A stretch of DNA of 64,000 bases from Massilia sp. ST3 (GCF_018119405.1 NZ_JAGPWC010000017.1:23568-87567), one strand, 5' to 3'. Shown: positions 27,812 through 37,018, counted from the first letter of the stretch. The notes: generated by a model from the letters alone, not told the origin. Translations and numbers: made by a program.

Positions 27812-28741
27812 TCAACGGATGCCGCCAACCCGGCTCGGCTGGCTGAAGTTCATCCAAACGACGATCGCCTTGCCAACGATGTTCTTGTCAGGAACGAAGC
27901 CCCAGTAGCGGCTGTCCTGGCTGTTGTCTCGGTTATCGCCCAACATCAAATAGTTGCCTTCCGGTACGATACAGGTAAATTTATCGTAGGAATAGTCACA
28001 GGCTTCGCGATGCGGGAAGTTCTCGACATTGCCGAGATCGAGCGTAGGCCGGTTTTCGGTGTTCAGGATGCGGTGCGCGGTCTCGCCTTCCTTGCCCGGG
28101 AGCTTTTCCACCAATTGCTTGTGGTAGACCGGGTGCTGGTCGTCCAGGTAGTCGTCCAGCGGCGTGTACTCGACCGGCTTGCCGTTCACCGTCAAGCGCT
28201 TGTTCTCGTAGGTGATTTTATCACCCGGCACGCCAACGACGCGTTTGATGTAATCCTGGCTCATGTCCTTCGGATACTTGAACACCATCACGTCGCCACG
28301 CTGGGGATCATTGATCTGGATAATCTTCTTGTTAATGATCGGCAGGCGGATGCCATAGGTGTACTTGTTCACCAGGATGAAGTCGCCCACCAGCAGGGTC
28401 GGCACCATCGACGAGGACGGGATCTTGAACGGCTCCCACAGGAAAGAGCGCAGCACGAAGACCAGGGCGATCACCGGGAAGAAGCTGCCCGAGTACTCGA
28501 TCCAGGTCGGCTGGCGCAGGATGCCCTGCTCGATCGCGTGGCGGCTGCCGTTGCTGTCGACCTTGATGCCGTCCGCCACCAGCTTGGCGGTGCGGGCATC
28601 GTATTCGGCCAGGGCGGCGTCAGCCTTGCGGCGGCGCTGCTTGGCCAGGTAGAACACATCCAGGCACCAGATAACGCCCGTGATGACCATCGCGACGAAC
28701 AGGATCAGGGCAAAGTTGCCCAGGATGGGTTGCAGGTTCAT
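27812..28741 (-). CDS. lepB: Signal peptidase I
   Basis: Cleaves signal peptides on the outer face of the inner membrane. The 309-residue protein has N-terminal membrane segments, then the catalytic Ser in IPSSSMVPTLLVGD and the catalytic Lys in DYIKRVVGVPGD. A later GDNRDNSQDSR is the standard family box. Its start overlaps the lepA stop (TAATG). Confidence 0.96.
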   Translation of the reverse strand: MNLQPILGNFALILFVAMVITGVIWCLDVFYLAKQRRRKADAALAEYDARTAKLVADGIKVDSNGSRHAIEQGILRQPTWIEYSGSFFPVIALVFVLRSFLWEPFKIPSSSMVPTLLVGDFILVNKYTYGIRLPIINKKIIQINDPQRGDVMVFKYPKDMSQDYIKRVVGVPGDKITYENKRLTVNGKPVEYTPLDDYLDDQHPVYHKQLVEKLPGKEGETAHRILNTENRPTLDLGNVENFPHREACDYSYDKFTCIVPEGNYLMLGDNRDNSQDSRYWGFVPDKNIVGKAIVVWMNFSQPSRVGGIR

Positions 28742-30534
28742 TATTTTTCTTCCACCTGGAGAATGGCAAGGAAGGCTTCCTGCGGAATCTCCACGGAACC
28801 GACCTGTTTCATGCGTTTCTTACCGGCCTTCTGCTTCTCGAGCAGTTTCTTCTTGCGGCTGACGTCGCCGCCGTAGCACTTGGCCAGCACGTTCTTGCGC
28901 AGCGCCTTGACGTTCTCGCGCGAGATGATGGTGGCGCCGATCGCGGCCTGGATCGCGACGTCGAACATCTGGCGCGGGATCAGTTCGCGCATCTTGGCGG
29001 CCACCTGGCGGCCGCGGTAAGGCGCGTTGGCGCGGTGCACGATGATCGCCAGCGCATCGACCTTCTCGCTGTTGATCAGCATGTCGACCTTGACCACGTC
29101 GGCGGCGCGGTTTTCCTTGAACTCGTAGTCCATCGAGGCGTAGCCGCGCGAGGTCGACTTCAGGCGGTCGAAGAAGTCCAGCACGATCTCGGCCATCGGG
29201 ATCTCGTAGTGCAGCTTGACCTGGCGGCCGTGGTAGGCCATATCCATCTGCACGCCGCGCTTGCCGTTACACAGGGTCATCACCGAGCCCACGTATTCCT
29301 GGGGCATGTACAGGTTGACGTCGACGATCGGTTCGCGCACTTCGTTGATCTTGGACGGCTCCGGCATCTTGGACGGGTTGTCGACGCGCACGATCGAGCC
29401 GTCGCGCATCTCGACCTCGTAAACCACGGTCGGGGCGGTGGTGATCAGGTCCATGTCGAACTCGCGCTCGAGGCGTTCCTGCACGATCTCCATGTGCAGC
29501 AGGCCCAGGAAGCCGCAGCGGAAGCCGAAGCCCAGCGCCTGCGAGACTTCCGGCTCGTACATCAGGGCGGCGTCGTTCAGCTTCAGCTTTTCGAGCGAGT
29601 CGCGCAGCGCGTCGTACTGGTTGGCCTCGACCGGGAACAGGCCGGCGAAGACCTGGGGCTGGACTTCCTTGAAGCCCGGCAGCGGCGCGGGCGCCGGCTT
29701 GCTCGCCAGGGTCACGGTGTCGCCCACCTTGGCGGCGGTCAGTTCCTTGATGCCGGCGATGATGAAGCCCACCTGGCCGGCCGACAGTTCCGGCAGCGAG
29801 ACCGAGCGCGGGGTGAACACGCCGATGTTCTCGACCAGGTTCACGGAACCGGTCGCCATCAGCAGGATCTTGTCCTTCGGACGCAGGGTGCCGTTGACCA
29901 CGCGCACCAGCATCACGACGCCCACATAGGGGTCATACCAGGAGTCGACGATCAGGGCCTGCAGCGGCGCGTCCGGGTCGCCCTTGGGAGGCGGCACCTT
30001 GGCGATCAGGGTCTCGAGCACGTCTTCCACGCCCAGGCCGGTCTTGGCCGAGCAGGTGGTGGCGTCGGACGCGTCGATGCCGATCACGTCCTCGATTTCC
30101 TTCTTGGCGTTGTCCGGGTCGGCGTGCGGCAGGTCGATCTTGTTCAGGATCGGCACCACTTCAACGCCCAGGTCGAGCGCGGTGTAGCAGTTGGCCACGG
30201 TCTGGGCTTCCACGCCCTGGCTGGCGTCGACCACCAGCAGCGCGCCTTCGCAGGCCGACAGCGAGCGCGAGACTTCGTAGCTGAAGTCGACGTGGCCGGG
30301 GGTGTCGATCAGGTTCAGGTTGTAGGTCTGGCCGTCGCGCGCCTTGTACTGCAGCGCCGCGGTCTGGGCCTTGATGGTGATGCCGCGCTCGCGTTCCAGG
30401 TCCATCGAGTCGAGCACCTGCGCGTCCATCTCGCGCTCCGACAGGCCACCGCACAGCTGGATGATGCGGTCCGCCAGGGTCGATTTGCCGTGGTCGATGT
30501 GGGCGATGATGGAAAAGTTACGTATGTTGTTCAT
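28741..30534 (-). CDS. lepA: Elongation factor 4 (LepA)
   Basis: A ribosome-bound GTPase able to back-translocate stalled ribosomes. The 597-residue protein begins [20 protein letters not shown], containing the G1 motif. [12 protein letters not shown] and NKIDLPHAD follow. The C-terminal CTD is typical of LepA ([19 protein letters not shown]). The ATG at 30534 is preferred over the TTG six bases upstream. It forms an operon with lepB. Confidence 0.96.
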   Translation of the reverse strand: MNNIRNFSIIAHIDHGKSTLADRIIQLCGGLSEREMDAQVLDSMDLERERGITIKAQTAALQYKARDGQTYNLNLIDTPGHVDFSYEVSRSLSACEGALLVVDASQGVEAQTVANCYTALDLGVEVVPILNKIDLPHADPDNAKKEIEDVIGIDASDATTCSAKTGLGVEDVLETLIAKVPPPKGDPDAPLQALIVDSWYDPYVGVVMLVRVVNGTLRPKDKILLMATGSVNLVENIGVFTPRSVSLPELSAGQVGFIIAGIKELTAAKVGDTVTLASKPAPAPLPGFKEVQPQVFAGLFPVEANQYDALRDSLEKLKLNDAALMYEPEVSQALGFGFRCGFLGLLHMEIVQERLEREFDMDLITTAPTVVYEVEMRDGSIVRVDNPSKMPEPSKINEVREPIVDVNLYMPQEYVGSVMTLCNGKRGVQMDMAYHGRQVKLHYEIPMAEIVLDFFDRLKSTSRGYASMDYEFKENRAADVVKVDMLINSEKVDALAIIVHRANAPYRGRQVAAKMRELIPRQMFDVAIQAAIGATIISRENVKALRKNVLAKCYGGDVSRKKKLLEKQKAGKKRMKQVGSVEIPQEAFLAILQVEEK

Positions 30535-30895
30535 TAACAAAGCTCAAAACCAAAAGGGCCGCACAAGGCCGGCATCCGGGCGCTGCCATCAAGCAGCGGA
30601 ATAGGAAAAAAGCGCCGCGTCGGGGCCGGTTCGGTCCCCAGGCGAGCGCCTGATCGAAAGCGGGAAAAGCAGTTCTCACATGGGCAGAAGCTTTCCGACC
30701 CGGCATTTTACCGGATTTCGAGGCAGAAAGCCCGGTTTCCGGGGCGCTGACGGGGATATCTGCGGGCCGAAACCCATGAAACAAGGCGTAGGGTTGGCGG
30801 CTTTGCCGCCGACGCGGTGATAGGTGGCGGCTTCGATACCGCGCCGGATGATCTCGCCGGCAGCCATCACCGCGTCGGCGGTGCAGCCGCCGACC
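30535..30895. other. Intergenic region between lepA and the glutaredoxin gene
   Basis: A 361-bp stretch with no credible gene. Its left two thirds hold no recognisable site. The right third is a palindromic repeat pair (30786-30901) that also overlaps the end of the glutaredoxin gene. Confidence 0.7.
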
Positions 30896-30901
30896 CTACG
30901 C
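30786..30901. repeat. REPIN-like pair, family B
   Basis: Two inward-facing arms, each starting GTAGGGT and ending ACGCGGTGAT. Each arm folds by itself: TGGCGGC-TTT-GCCGCC on the left and CGGCGG-CTGCA-CCGCCG on the right. The right arm contains the stop codon of the glutaredoxin gene. Confidence 0.85.
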
Positions 30902-31165
30902 CTCGGCGATCTGCGCGGCAATATAGGCTTCGACCTTCTCCCGATCGAGAAAGTAATGGCAGAGTTCTTCGCCGTCCGGATCGCCGTACAGCACCGGCAC
31001 CAGCTCGTCGAAGCGGGCTTCCAGCGCCGGGTCGGCATCCACGTCGAGCACGGTGATCGCGAACGGCCGCCCGGGCTGCTCCAGGGCCTTGAGGGCCGCC
31101 AGCATGTCCTCGCACAAATGGCACCAGACCCGGGAGTACAGGGTGAACGGAATCGCCTCCATCAC
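30896..31165 (-). CDS. Glutaredoxin-family protein
   Basis: An 89-residue thioredoxin-fold protein with the redox motif CHLC in LYSRVWCHLCEDML near residue 14. The rest, ITVLDVDADPALEARF and VPVLYGDPDGEEL with a conserved cis-Pro, is standard for small glutaredoxin-like proteins found between mucD and lepA in betaproteobacteria. The start overlaps the mucD stop by 4 bp. The stop codon TAG belongs to a family B repeat, so the C-terminus may have been reshaped by the repeat. Substrate unknown. Confidence 0.88.
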   Translation of the reverse strand: MMEAIPFTLYSRVWCHLCEDMLAALKALEQPGRPFAITVLDVDADPALEARFDELVPVLYGDPDGEELCHYFLDREKVEAYIAAQIAEA

Positions 31166-32625
31166 TGGCGCGGTTTGATCACGAGGAACTGGGTGACGGT
31201 GTCGCGCCGCACCAGCAGGGCCACCTGTTTCTTGGGATCGAGCTTGCCGACCAGGGCGTTGAACTGGGCTTCGCTCGTCACCGGTGTGTTGTTCACCTGC
31301 AGGATGACGTCGCCCGGGCGGATGCCGGCGGTGGCGGCATTGCCCTGCGCCTCCTCGACCAGCACCCCGCCTTCGACACCGAGCTCACGGTGCTGCTCGG
31401 CGCTGAGGCCGGACACGTTCAGGCCCAGGGCGTTCGGCGCGGCGCCCGGCGCCAGCTTCTTGGGCGCGGGGCGCGCCGGCGCCGATTTCTCGTCCTGCAG
31501 TTCGACGATGGTGACCGGCACCTCGAGCTGGGCGCCGCGGCGCCACACGGTGACGGTGGCGCGGCTGCCGACTTTCGACGCGCCCACCAGGCGCGGCAGG
31601 TCGCGCGTGGTCTCGATCGGCTGGCCGTTGAACTTGAGGATGATGTCGCCGACCTTGATGCCGCCCTTCTCCGCCGGACCGCCCTGCTCGACCATCGACA
31701 CCTCGGCGCCGCGCGCCTTGCCCAGGCCGAGCGACTCGGCGACGTCGCGCGTGACTTCGCTGATCTGCACGCCCAGGCGGCCGCGGGTGACGCGCCCGGT
31801 CTTCTTGAGCTGGTCGGCCACACGCATCACCTCGTCGATCGGCACGGCGAAGGAAATGCCGTTATACGCGCCGGACAGGGTCGCGATCTGCGAATTGATG
31901 CCGATCACCTCGCCGCGCATGTTGATCAAGGGGCCGCCCGAATTGCCCGGGTTGACCGCCACGTCGCTCTGGATCAGGGGCAGGTATTCGCCCGTGTCAC
32001 GCGACTTGGCCGAGATGATGCCGGCCGTGACGGTGTTGTCGAGGTTGAAGGGCGAGCCGATCGCCACCACCCATTCGCCGACCCGGATCTTGCTCGAGTC
32101 GCCGGTGCGCAGGTAAGGCAGGTTGCCGGCGGCCAGCTTGAGCAGGGCCACGTCGGAACGGCGGTCGGCGCCCAGCACCTTGGCCTTGAATTCGCGCCGG
32201 TCGTTGAGGGTGACGGTGACTTCGTCGGCGCCTTCGACCACGTGGGCATTGGTCAGCACGAAGCCGTCGTCCGAGATGATGAAGCCGGAGCCGACGCCGC
32301 GCTGGACTTCCTGCTCCTCGGGCGCCTGCTGGGGCCCGCGGCGGCCGCCGCCACGGGGAATCTGGCCGCCGAAGAAGCGGCGCAGGAATTCCTGCATCTC
32401 CTCCTCGCCCGGCACCCCGCCGCCGGCGCGCACGCGCTCGGTGGTGCGGATGTTGACCACGGCCGGGCTGACCTTGTCGACCAGGTCGGTGAAGTCCGGC
32501 AGCCCGGTGACCACCGGGGTCGGGACTGGCGCGGCGCCGGTGGCGTGGGCCGGCAGTGTGGCAAGGAAGGAGGAGCCGGACACGAGCAGTGCCGACAGGA
32601 TCAGGGTGGCGGTTTTGCTGGGCAT
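31162..32625 (-). CDS. mucD: Periplasmic serine protease of the Do/DegP family (MucD)
   Basis: An envelope protease and chaperone under sigma-E control in related bacteria. The ATG at 32625 gives 487 residues with a signal peptide (TLILSALLVSGSSFLATLPAHA). Catalytic His is in VLTNAHVVEGAD, Asp in DRRSDVALLKL and Ser in NPGNSGGPLIN. Two PDZ domains follow. A Gly-rich stretch near residue 90 is variable. It usually follows rseB; here rseB is missing and repeats lie in between. Confidence 0.94.
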   Translation of the reverse strand: MPSKTATLILSALLVSGSSFLATLPAHATGAAPVPTPVVTGLPDFTDLVDKVSPAVVNIRTTERVRAGGGVPGEEEMQEFLRRFFGGQIPRGGGRRGPQQAPEEQEVQRGVGSGFIISDDGFVLTNAHVVEGADEVTVTLNDRREFKAKVLGADRRSDVALLKLAAGNLPYLRTGDSSKIRVGEWVVAIGSPFNLDNTVTAGIISAKSRDTGEYLPLIQSDVAVNPGNSGGPLINMRGEVIGINSQIATLSGAYNGISFAVPIDEVMRVADQLKKTGRVTRGRLGVQISEVTRDVAESLGLGKARGAEVSMVEQGGPAEKGGIKVGDIILKFNGQPIETTRDLPRLVGASKVGSRATVTVWRRGAQLEVPVTIVELQDEKSAPARPAPKKLAPGAAPNALGLNVSGLSAEQHRELGVEGGVLVEEAQGNAATAGIRPGDVILQVNNTPVTSEAQFNALVGKLDPKKQVALLVRRDTVTQFLVIKPRQ

Positions 32626-32778
32626 GGAGCGTCGATGGACAGGGCTGAGATTGACTGAATGGTAAGGCAAAAACGGCGCTTTGTCGCGGCGCGCGGTAGG
32701 GTTGGCGGCTATGCCGCCGACGCGGGGATGGCTGGCGGAAATGAGCCCGGGTGCCCCCCCGATAAACGCAGCGCGGAT

Positions 32779-32915
32779 CGTAGGGTAGACGGGTCTCCCG
32801 CCCACGCGGCGATCGTTACCGTCTACGATGCCGTGCGCGGTCCGGCGGACGATTGTTGGACGCGTGGACGTTTGTAATTCAGGCCGCTGGCCTGAATTAC
32901 CCCGTCCACCCTACG
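32779..32915. repeat. REPIN-like pair, family B, inner (nested) copy
   Basis: The left arm reads GTAGGGTAGACGGG with CCCGCCCACGCG. The right arm, read inverted, starts GTAGGGTGGACGGGG but its loop is replaced by a perfect 12-bp-stem palindrome at 32874-32900. Confidence 0.8.
32874..32900. repeat. 27-base palindrome inside a repeat arm
   Basis: GTAATTCAGGCC and GGCCTGAATTAC form a perfect 12-bp stem with a 3-base loop GCT, in place of the usual 3-base loop of the family B arm. The AT content differs from the surrounding sequence. Confidence 0.85.
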
Positions 32916-32963
32916 GATGAATTGTGGCTAACTATCCCCGCGTCGGCGGAAAACCCGCCGCCC

Positions 32964-33269
32964 CTACGACGACGCGGGATTCGACAGCACAGGTGCGGAT
33001 ATGGCTTCTGTGGCATCCCCGGCCGCCACCGCCCGCTTCACGGGCATGGGCTCATCCGCCAGCCTGCTGGCCAGCCGTGCCGAGAACGCCGGCGACAAAT
33101 CGGGCACCGGCTGCGCGCGCAGCACGTCGCCGATGCGGTGGTACAGGTCCCAGGCTTCGCGCCCACCGGGCTCGTGCAGGGCGGCGACCGCCAGCTCCAC
33201 GTCGGCCTCGGGCAGTTCGCCGTCGCCCAGGGCGGAGATGTGTTCGCGGATTTTTTTGTCGGTGTCCAT
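32964..33269 (-). CDS. rseA: Sigma-E anti-sigma factor RseA, N-terminal domain only
   Basis: A 101-residue protein whose first 70 residues match the cytoplasmic, sigma-binding domain of RseA: IREHISALGDGELPEAD, then AWDLYHRIGDVLR. Typical RseA has about 180-200 residues with a membrane helix and a periplasmic domain; here there is no hydrophobic segment. The sequence ends soon after residue 80 in low-complexity residues, with its TAG stop inside a family B repeat. It probably still inhibits RpoE but cannot be membrane-tethered. Clearly in the rpoE operon. Confidence 0.85.
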   Translation of the reverse strand: MDTDKKIREHISALGDGELPEADVELAVAALHEPGGREAWDLYHRIGDVLRAQPVPDLSPAFSARLASRLADEPMPVKRAVAAGDATEAISAPVLSNPASS

Positions 33270-33326
33270 CGGTGTGTCGCTGTCGGTATGTTCAAGATGT
33301 GCTGCGTTTGTGTACGATCTCGCTAC

Positions 33327-33929
33327 CTAGCGACGTTTGTCAACCGGGAAATCGAGCAAGGGGCGCAATTTCTCGGCGATGACTTCGCGCGCGCGGAAGA
33401 TCCGGCTGCGCACGGTACCTATGGGACACGCCATCACTTCGGAAATTTCCTCGTAGCTCAGTCCTTCGATTTCCCGCAGAATGATTGCTGTGCGCAACTC
33501 CAGTGGCAGTGCTTCCATCGCGGCATTGACCGTGTGAGCGATCTGCTTGCTGGCGAGCACCGATTCCGGTGTGTTGATGTCGCGCAGGCTCTCTGCGTCG
33601 TCGAACCCTTCGGCACGCTCGGCATCCGTCTCTGTCGAGGTCGGCGCCCTACGGCCCTGGGTTACAACAAAGTTTTTTGCAGTGTTGATTCCTATTCGGT
33701 AAAGCCAGGTATAGAAGGCCGACTCGCCGCGAAAATGGCGCAGCGCCCGGAACGCCTTGATGAAGGTTTCCTGCACCACGTCTTCCGCTTCTGCCGGGTC
33801 GTGCACTAGGCGCGACACCAGCCGCATCAGGCGGCGCTGGTACTTGGCCACAAGGAGGTCGAACGCCTGCCGGTCCCCGGCCTGGACGCGCTCCACCAGC
33901 AGCTGATCACACTCGCGTTCTGTCGTCAC
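33327..33929 (-). CDS. rpoE: Extracytoplasmic-function sigma factor RpoE
   Basis: A 200-residue ECF sigma factor of the RpoE type, with region 2 containing DLLVAKYQRRLMRLV and DVVQETFIKAFRALRHFRGE, and region 4 containing IILREIEGLSYEEISEVM and GTVRSRIFRAR. The start is GTG with a purine-rich GGGGCAGGGG upstream. A match to its own promoter consensus lies upstream (33967-33994), so it is probably self-activating. rseA follows after 57 bp. Confidence 0.95.
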   Translation of the reverse strand: MTTERECDQLLVERVQAGDRQAFDLLVAKYQRRLMRLVSRLVHDPAEAEDVVQETFIKAFRALRHFRGESAFYTWLYRIGINTAKNFVVTQGRRAPTSTETDAERAEGFDDAESLRDINTPESVLASKQIAHTVNAAMEALPLELRTAIILREIEGLSYEEISEVMACPIGTVRSRIFRAREVIAEKLRPLLDFPVDKRR

Positions 33930-33966
33930 GGCCCCTGCCCCATCGGCTGCAGCCGGCCCCCTTGCT

Positions 33967-33994
33967 TAAGAGTTGGCCCACTGCAATAAGTTCA
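33967..33994 (-). promoter_or_regulatory. Candidate sigma-E promoter of rpoE
   Basis: On the minus strand TGAACTT (33994-33988), 16 bases, then TCTTA (33971-33967), matching the RpoE consensus GGAACTT-N16-TCTNA apart from one base in the -35. The -35 contains the TGA stop codon of the upstream gene. Confidence 0.65.
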
Positions 33995-34459
33995 AAGTAT
34001 TTTTGCGCTGACTCCGGCACCCAAGGCGCGCAGTGCGACCGCCAGTTCGCGGTAGGCGCCGGGGGCCATGCTGTCCGGCAGCAGCACGAGGCGCCGCACG
34101 GCGCCGGTGTCGTCGGCGCGCAGGCGCAGCAGCATGCAGCAAGGCCAGACCGTGGCCCCGGGCAACACGGTCGCGGACACCGTGGTCGTCAACGGCGAGC
34201 GCGTATTCCGTTGTACCGTCAGGCGTACTCTCCCGACTCCAGAAAAATCAATCCGGCGCAGGTCCGCGCCGCCGGCGCGCCAGGCATGGCCGACGGCGCA
34301 TCCGGCGAGCAACAAGGGCAGCCAGGCAGGTGCCGCAAAACGCGCGGGCAGCACGAAGCACACGGCGAAGGAAGCCGCGAGCAGGGACGCGCAGAAGGCA
34401 GCCTGAAGCACGCGCAGGCGGCGCGACGGCGCGACGACGGCTGTCACCGTAATCGGCAT
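33992..34459 (-). CDS. Small membrane protein, YgfX-like by layout
   Basis: A 155-residue protein with two adjacent hydrophobic helices at the N-terminus (VLQAAFCASLLAASFAVCFVL and PAWLPLLLAGCAVGHAW) and a soluble C-terminal domain ending GAYRELAVALRALG. This layout recalls the YgfX/CptA type, but sequence support is thin. It lies between fabF and rpoE; its stop codon is part of the rpoE promoter. Function not known. Confidence 0.55.
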   Translation of the reverse strand: MPITVTAVVAPSRRLRVLQAAFCASLLAASFAVCFVLPARFAAPAWLPLLLAGCAVGHAWRAGGADLRRIDFSGVGRVRLTVQRNTRSPLTTTVSATVLPGATVWPCCMLLRLRADDTGAVRRLVLLPDSMAPGAYRELAVALRALGAGVSAKIL

Positions 34460-34525
34460 GGGGTAAGGAGGGAAAACAGCGCCCGCTGAGCACAGGCCGG
34501 GATGGCCAGGACGGGATAAGGCAGG

Positions 34526-34559
34526 CGCCCATCCCCTTAGATAGGGATGGGCGTTTTTT
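34526..34559 (+). terminator. Terminator-like hairpin with T-run on the plus strand
   Basis: CGCCCATCCC and GGGATGGGCG pair perfectly across an 8-base loop and are followed by TTTTTT, on the plus strand. There is no + strand gene to end here. For fabF, on the other strand, the run of A precedes the stem, so it may not stop that transcript well. Confidence 0.6.
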
Positions 34560-34567
34560 AGTTCAGC

Positions 34568-35815
34568 TTAGACTTTAGCGAACACGAGGGTACCGTTGGT
34601 ACCGCCGAAACCGAACGAGTTCTTGACCGCGTAGTCGATCTTCATCTCGCGCGCCTTGTTGGCGCAGAAGTCCAGGTCGCATTCCGGATCCTGGTTGAAG
34701 ATGTTGATCGTCGGCGGCGAGATCTGGTTGTGGATGGCCAGCACGGTGAACACCGATTCCAGGCCGCCCGCACCACCCAGCAGGTGGCCGGTCATCGACT
34801 TGGTCGAGTTCACGACCAGGCGATTGGCATGGTCGCCGAAGACGCGCTTGATGCCGCGCACTTCCGCCACGTCGCCGGCCGGGGTCGAGGTGCCGTGCGC
34901 GTTGACGTACTGGACCTGGTCCGTGTTCAACTCGGCGTTCTTCAGGGCTGCAACCATGCAACGGGCCGCACCACTGCCATCCTCGACCGGCGAGGTGATG
35001 TGGTTGGCGTCCGCGCTCATGCCGAAGCCGATGACTTCAGCATAGATCCTGGCGCCGCGCTTGACGGCGTGCTCGTACTCTTCCAGCACCATGACGCCGG
35101 CGCCTTCGCCCAGTACGAAGCCGTCGCGGTCCTTGTCCCAGGGACGGGATGCGGTGGTCGGATCGTCGTTGCGGGTCGACAGCGCGCGCGCCGAGGCGAA
35201 GCCGCCCAGGCCCAGCGGCGAGACGGTCGATTCGGCGCCGCCGGCGACCATCACGTCGGCATCGCCGTACTCGATCAGGCGCGCCGCCGCGCCGATGCAG
35301 TGCAGGCCGGTGGTGCAGGCCGTCACGATGGCCAGGTTCGGGCCGCGCAGGCCGAATTTGATCGAGAGATCGCCCGAGATCATGTTGATGATCGAGGCCG
35401 GCACGAAGAACGGCGAGATGCGGCGCGGGCCGCGGGCCGTGTACTCTTCCTTGGTTGCTTCGATCATCGGCAGGCCGCCGATACCCGAACCGATGGTCAC
35501 GCCGATACGGTCCGCGTTCTCTTCGGTGATTTCCAGGCCCGAATCCTGCAGGGCCTGGATGCCGGCCGCCATGCCGTAATGGATAAAGCTATCCATATGG
35601 CGGCCTTCCTTGCCCGGCAGGTAGTCTTCGACGTTGAAGTTCTTCACTTCGCCGGCAAAGTGGGTCGTGAACGGCGTCGCGTCGAACTTGGTGATGTTGG
35701 CAATGCCCGACTTACCTGCCAGGGCCGCGCTCCACGCCTCGGCAATGGTGTTGCCGATCGGTGAAATACAGCCCAGGCCAGTAACGACGACACGGCGGTT
35801 GCGTGAACGGCTCAA
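34568..35815 (-). CDS. fabF: Beta-ketoacyl-ACP synthase II (FabF)
   Basis: Chain-elongating condensing enzyme of fatty acid synthesis. The 415-residue protein has the nucleophilic Cys in [14 protein letters not shown], and His in [11 protein letters not shown] and in [13 protein letters not shown]. Starts [21 protein letters not shown]. It follows acpP by 28 bp in the usual fab order. Confidence 0.96.
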   Translation of the reverse strand: MSRSRNRRVVVTGLGCISPIGNTIAEAWSAALAGKSGIANITKFDATPFTTHFAGEVKNFNVEDYLPGKEGRHMDSFIHYGMAAGIQALQDSGLEITEENADRIGVTIGSGIGGLPMIEATKEEYTARGPRRISPFFVPASIINMISGDLSIKFGLRGPNLAIVTACTTGLHCIGAAARLIEYGDADVMVAGGAESTVSPLGLGGFASARALSTRNDDPTTASRPWDKDRDGFVLGEGAGVMVLEEYEHAVKRGARIYAEVIGFGMSADANHITSPVEDGSGAARCMVAALKNAELNTDQVQYVNAHGTSTPAGDVAEVRGIKRVFGDHANRLVVNSTKSMTGHLLGGAGGLESVFTVLAIHNQISPPTINIFNQDPECDLDFCANKAREMKIDYAVKNSFGFGGTNGTLVFAKV

Positions 35816-35843
35816 GCGATTCTCCCAAAAACTTTAAAGCAGC

Positions 35844-36083
35844 TTAGGCCTTGACGTGCGCGGTTGCGTAGTCGATTGCCTGCTTGACGGTGGTGATCTT
35901 CTCAGCCTGTTCGTCAGGGATTTCCATTTCGAACTCGTCTTCCAGTGCCATCACCAGTTCCACGGTGTCCAGCGAGTCAGCGCCGAGGTCGTCAACGAAC
36001 GAGGATTCGATTTTGATGTCTGCTTCGGCAACGCCCAGTTGCTCAGCGACGATTTTTTTAACGCGTTGTTCGATATCCGACAT
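35844..36083 (-). CDS. acpP: Acyl carrier protein
   Basis: The 79-residue carrier of growing fatty acyl chains. The phosphopantetheine attachment Ser is in [17 protein letters not shown], the classic sequence. It is acidic, begins [17 protein letters not shown], and sits between fabG and fabF. Its 5' neighbour fabG starts the same transcript. Confidence 0.97.
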   Translation of the reverse strand: MSDIEQRVKKIVAEQLGVAEADIKIESSFVDDLGADSLDTVELVMALEDEFEMEIPDEQAEKITTVKQAIDYATAHVKA

Positions 36084-36251
36084 GTTTTGGCTCCATTAAG
36101 GTATGTGTTGCGGAAAGTGCGCGCATTTTATCAGGTTTGCGCCTTGAAAAACTATTTTCGGCGATTGCTGCTAATTCGTCCGAATTTCCTGCTAAAAGAT
36201 GGGATTGGACCGGCTTTTTACAAGCGATTCTTAAAGCCGGTCATTATCCCA

Positions 36252-36989
36252 TCAGTTCATGAACATGCCGCCGTTCACGTGCAGCTCGGTGCCGGTGATA
36301 TAAGCGGCTTGCGGACCGGCCAGGAAGGCCACGGCGTGCGCGATGTCTTCCGGCTTGCCCAGGCGGCCCAGCGGGATCTGGCCCAGCAGCGCGGCGTGCT
36401 GGTCGTCGCCCAGCGCCTTGGTCATGTCGGTGTCGATGAAGCCCGGCGCCACGCAGTTGACGGTGATGTTGCGGCTGCCGATCTCGCGCGCAAGGGCGCG
36501 GGTCATGCCGGCCACGCCGGCCTTGGCGGCGGCGTAGTTCATCTGGCCCGGGTTGCCCGAGGCGCCCACCACCGAGGTGATGTTGATGATGCGGCCGTGC
36601 TTGGCCTTCATCATCCCGCGCAGCACCAGGCGCGACAGGCGGCCGACCGAAGTCAGGTTGGTGGCGACCACGCTGTCCCACTCCTCGTCCTTCATGCGCA
36701 TGGCCAGGTTGTCCTGGGTGATGCCGGCGTTGTTGACCAGGATGGACAGGCTGCCGAAGCCCTTCTGTACTTCATCCACCACTTCGCCGCAGCGGGCGGC
36801 GTCGGTGACGTTCAGGACCACGCCCTTGCCGCCGAATTCGCTCAGGTATTCGGTGATGGCCTGCGCGCCGGCTTCGGTGGTGGCGGTGCCGACCACTTTC
36901 GCGCCCTGGCGCGCCAGCTCGAGCGCGATGGCCTTGCCGATGCCGCGCGATGCGCCGGTGACGAGGGCGACTTGGTTTTCCAGATTCAT
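36252..36989 (-). CDS. fabG: 3-oxoacyl-ACP reductase FabG
   Basis: An NADPH-dependent short-chain dehydrogenase reducing the beta-keto group in fatty acid elongation. The 245-residue protein has VTGASRGIGKAIAL for cofactor binding, ILVNNAGITQD, and the catalytic Tyr-Lys pair in MNYAAAKAGVAGMTRAL, with a Ser about 13 residues before. It ends HVNGGMFMN, typical for FabG. Confidence 0.96.
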   Translation of the reverse strand: MNLENQVALVTGASRGIGKAIALELARQGAKVVGTATTEAGAQAITEYLSEFGGKGVVLNVTDAARCGEVVDEVQKGFGSLSILVNNAGITQDNLAMRMKDEEWDSVVATNLTSVGRLSRLVLRGMMKAKHGRIINITSVVGASGNPGQMNYAAAKAGVAGMTRALAREIGSRNITVNCVAPGFIDTDMTKALGDDQHAALLGQIPLGRLGKPEDIAHAVAFLAGPQAAYITGTELHVNGGMFMN

Positions 36990-37018
36990 CTCTTCATCCT
37001 CTTCTTATGAATTAATCT

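Larger units (their letters stand above)
32626..32963. other. Repeat-filled gap where rseB would be expected
   Basis: A 338-bp stretch with no coding potential that I can support. About 270 bp of it consists of family B repeat arms, one pair nested inside another, and a long palindrome. In related bacteria rseB (about 1 kb) lies between rseA and mucD. Confidence 0.75.
32695..32968. repeat. REPIN-like pair, family B, interrupted outer copy
   Basis: The outer left arm begins at about 32696 (GTAGGGTTGGCGGC) and the outer right arm ends at 32968 (rev. GTAGGGGCGGCGGG). Both end in ACGCGGGGAT, which pairs across the element. The right arm supplies the stop codon of rseA. The inner pair at 32779-32915 sits in its spacer. 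Confidence 0.8.
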
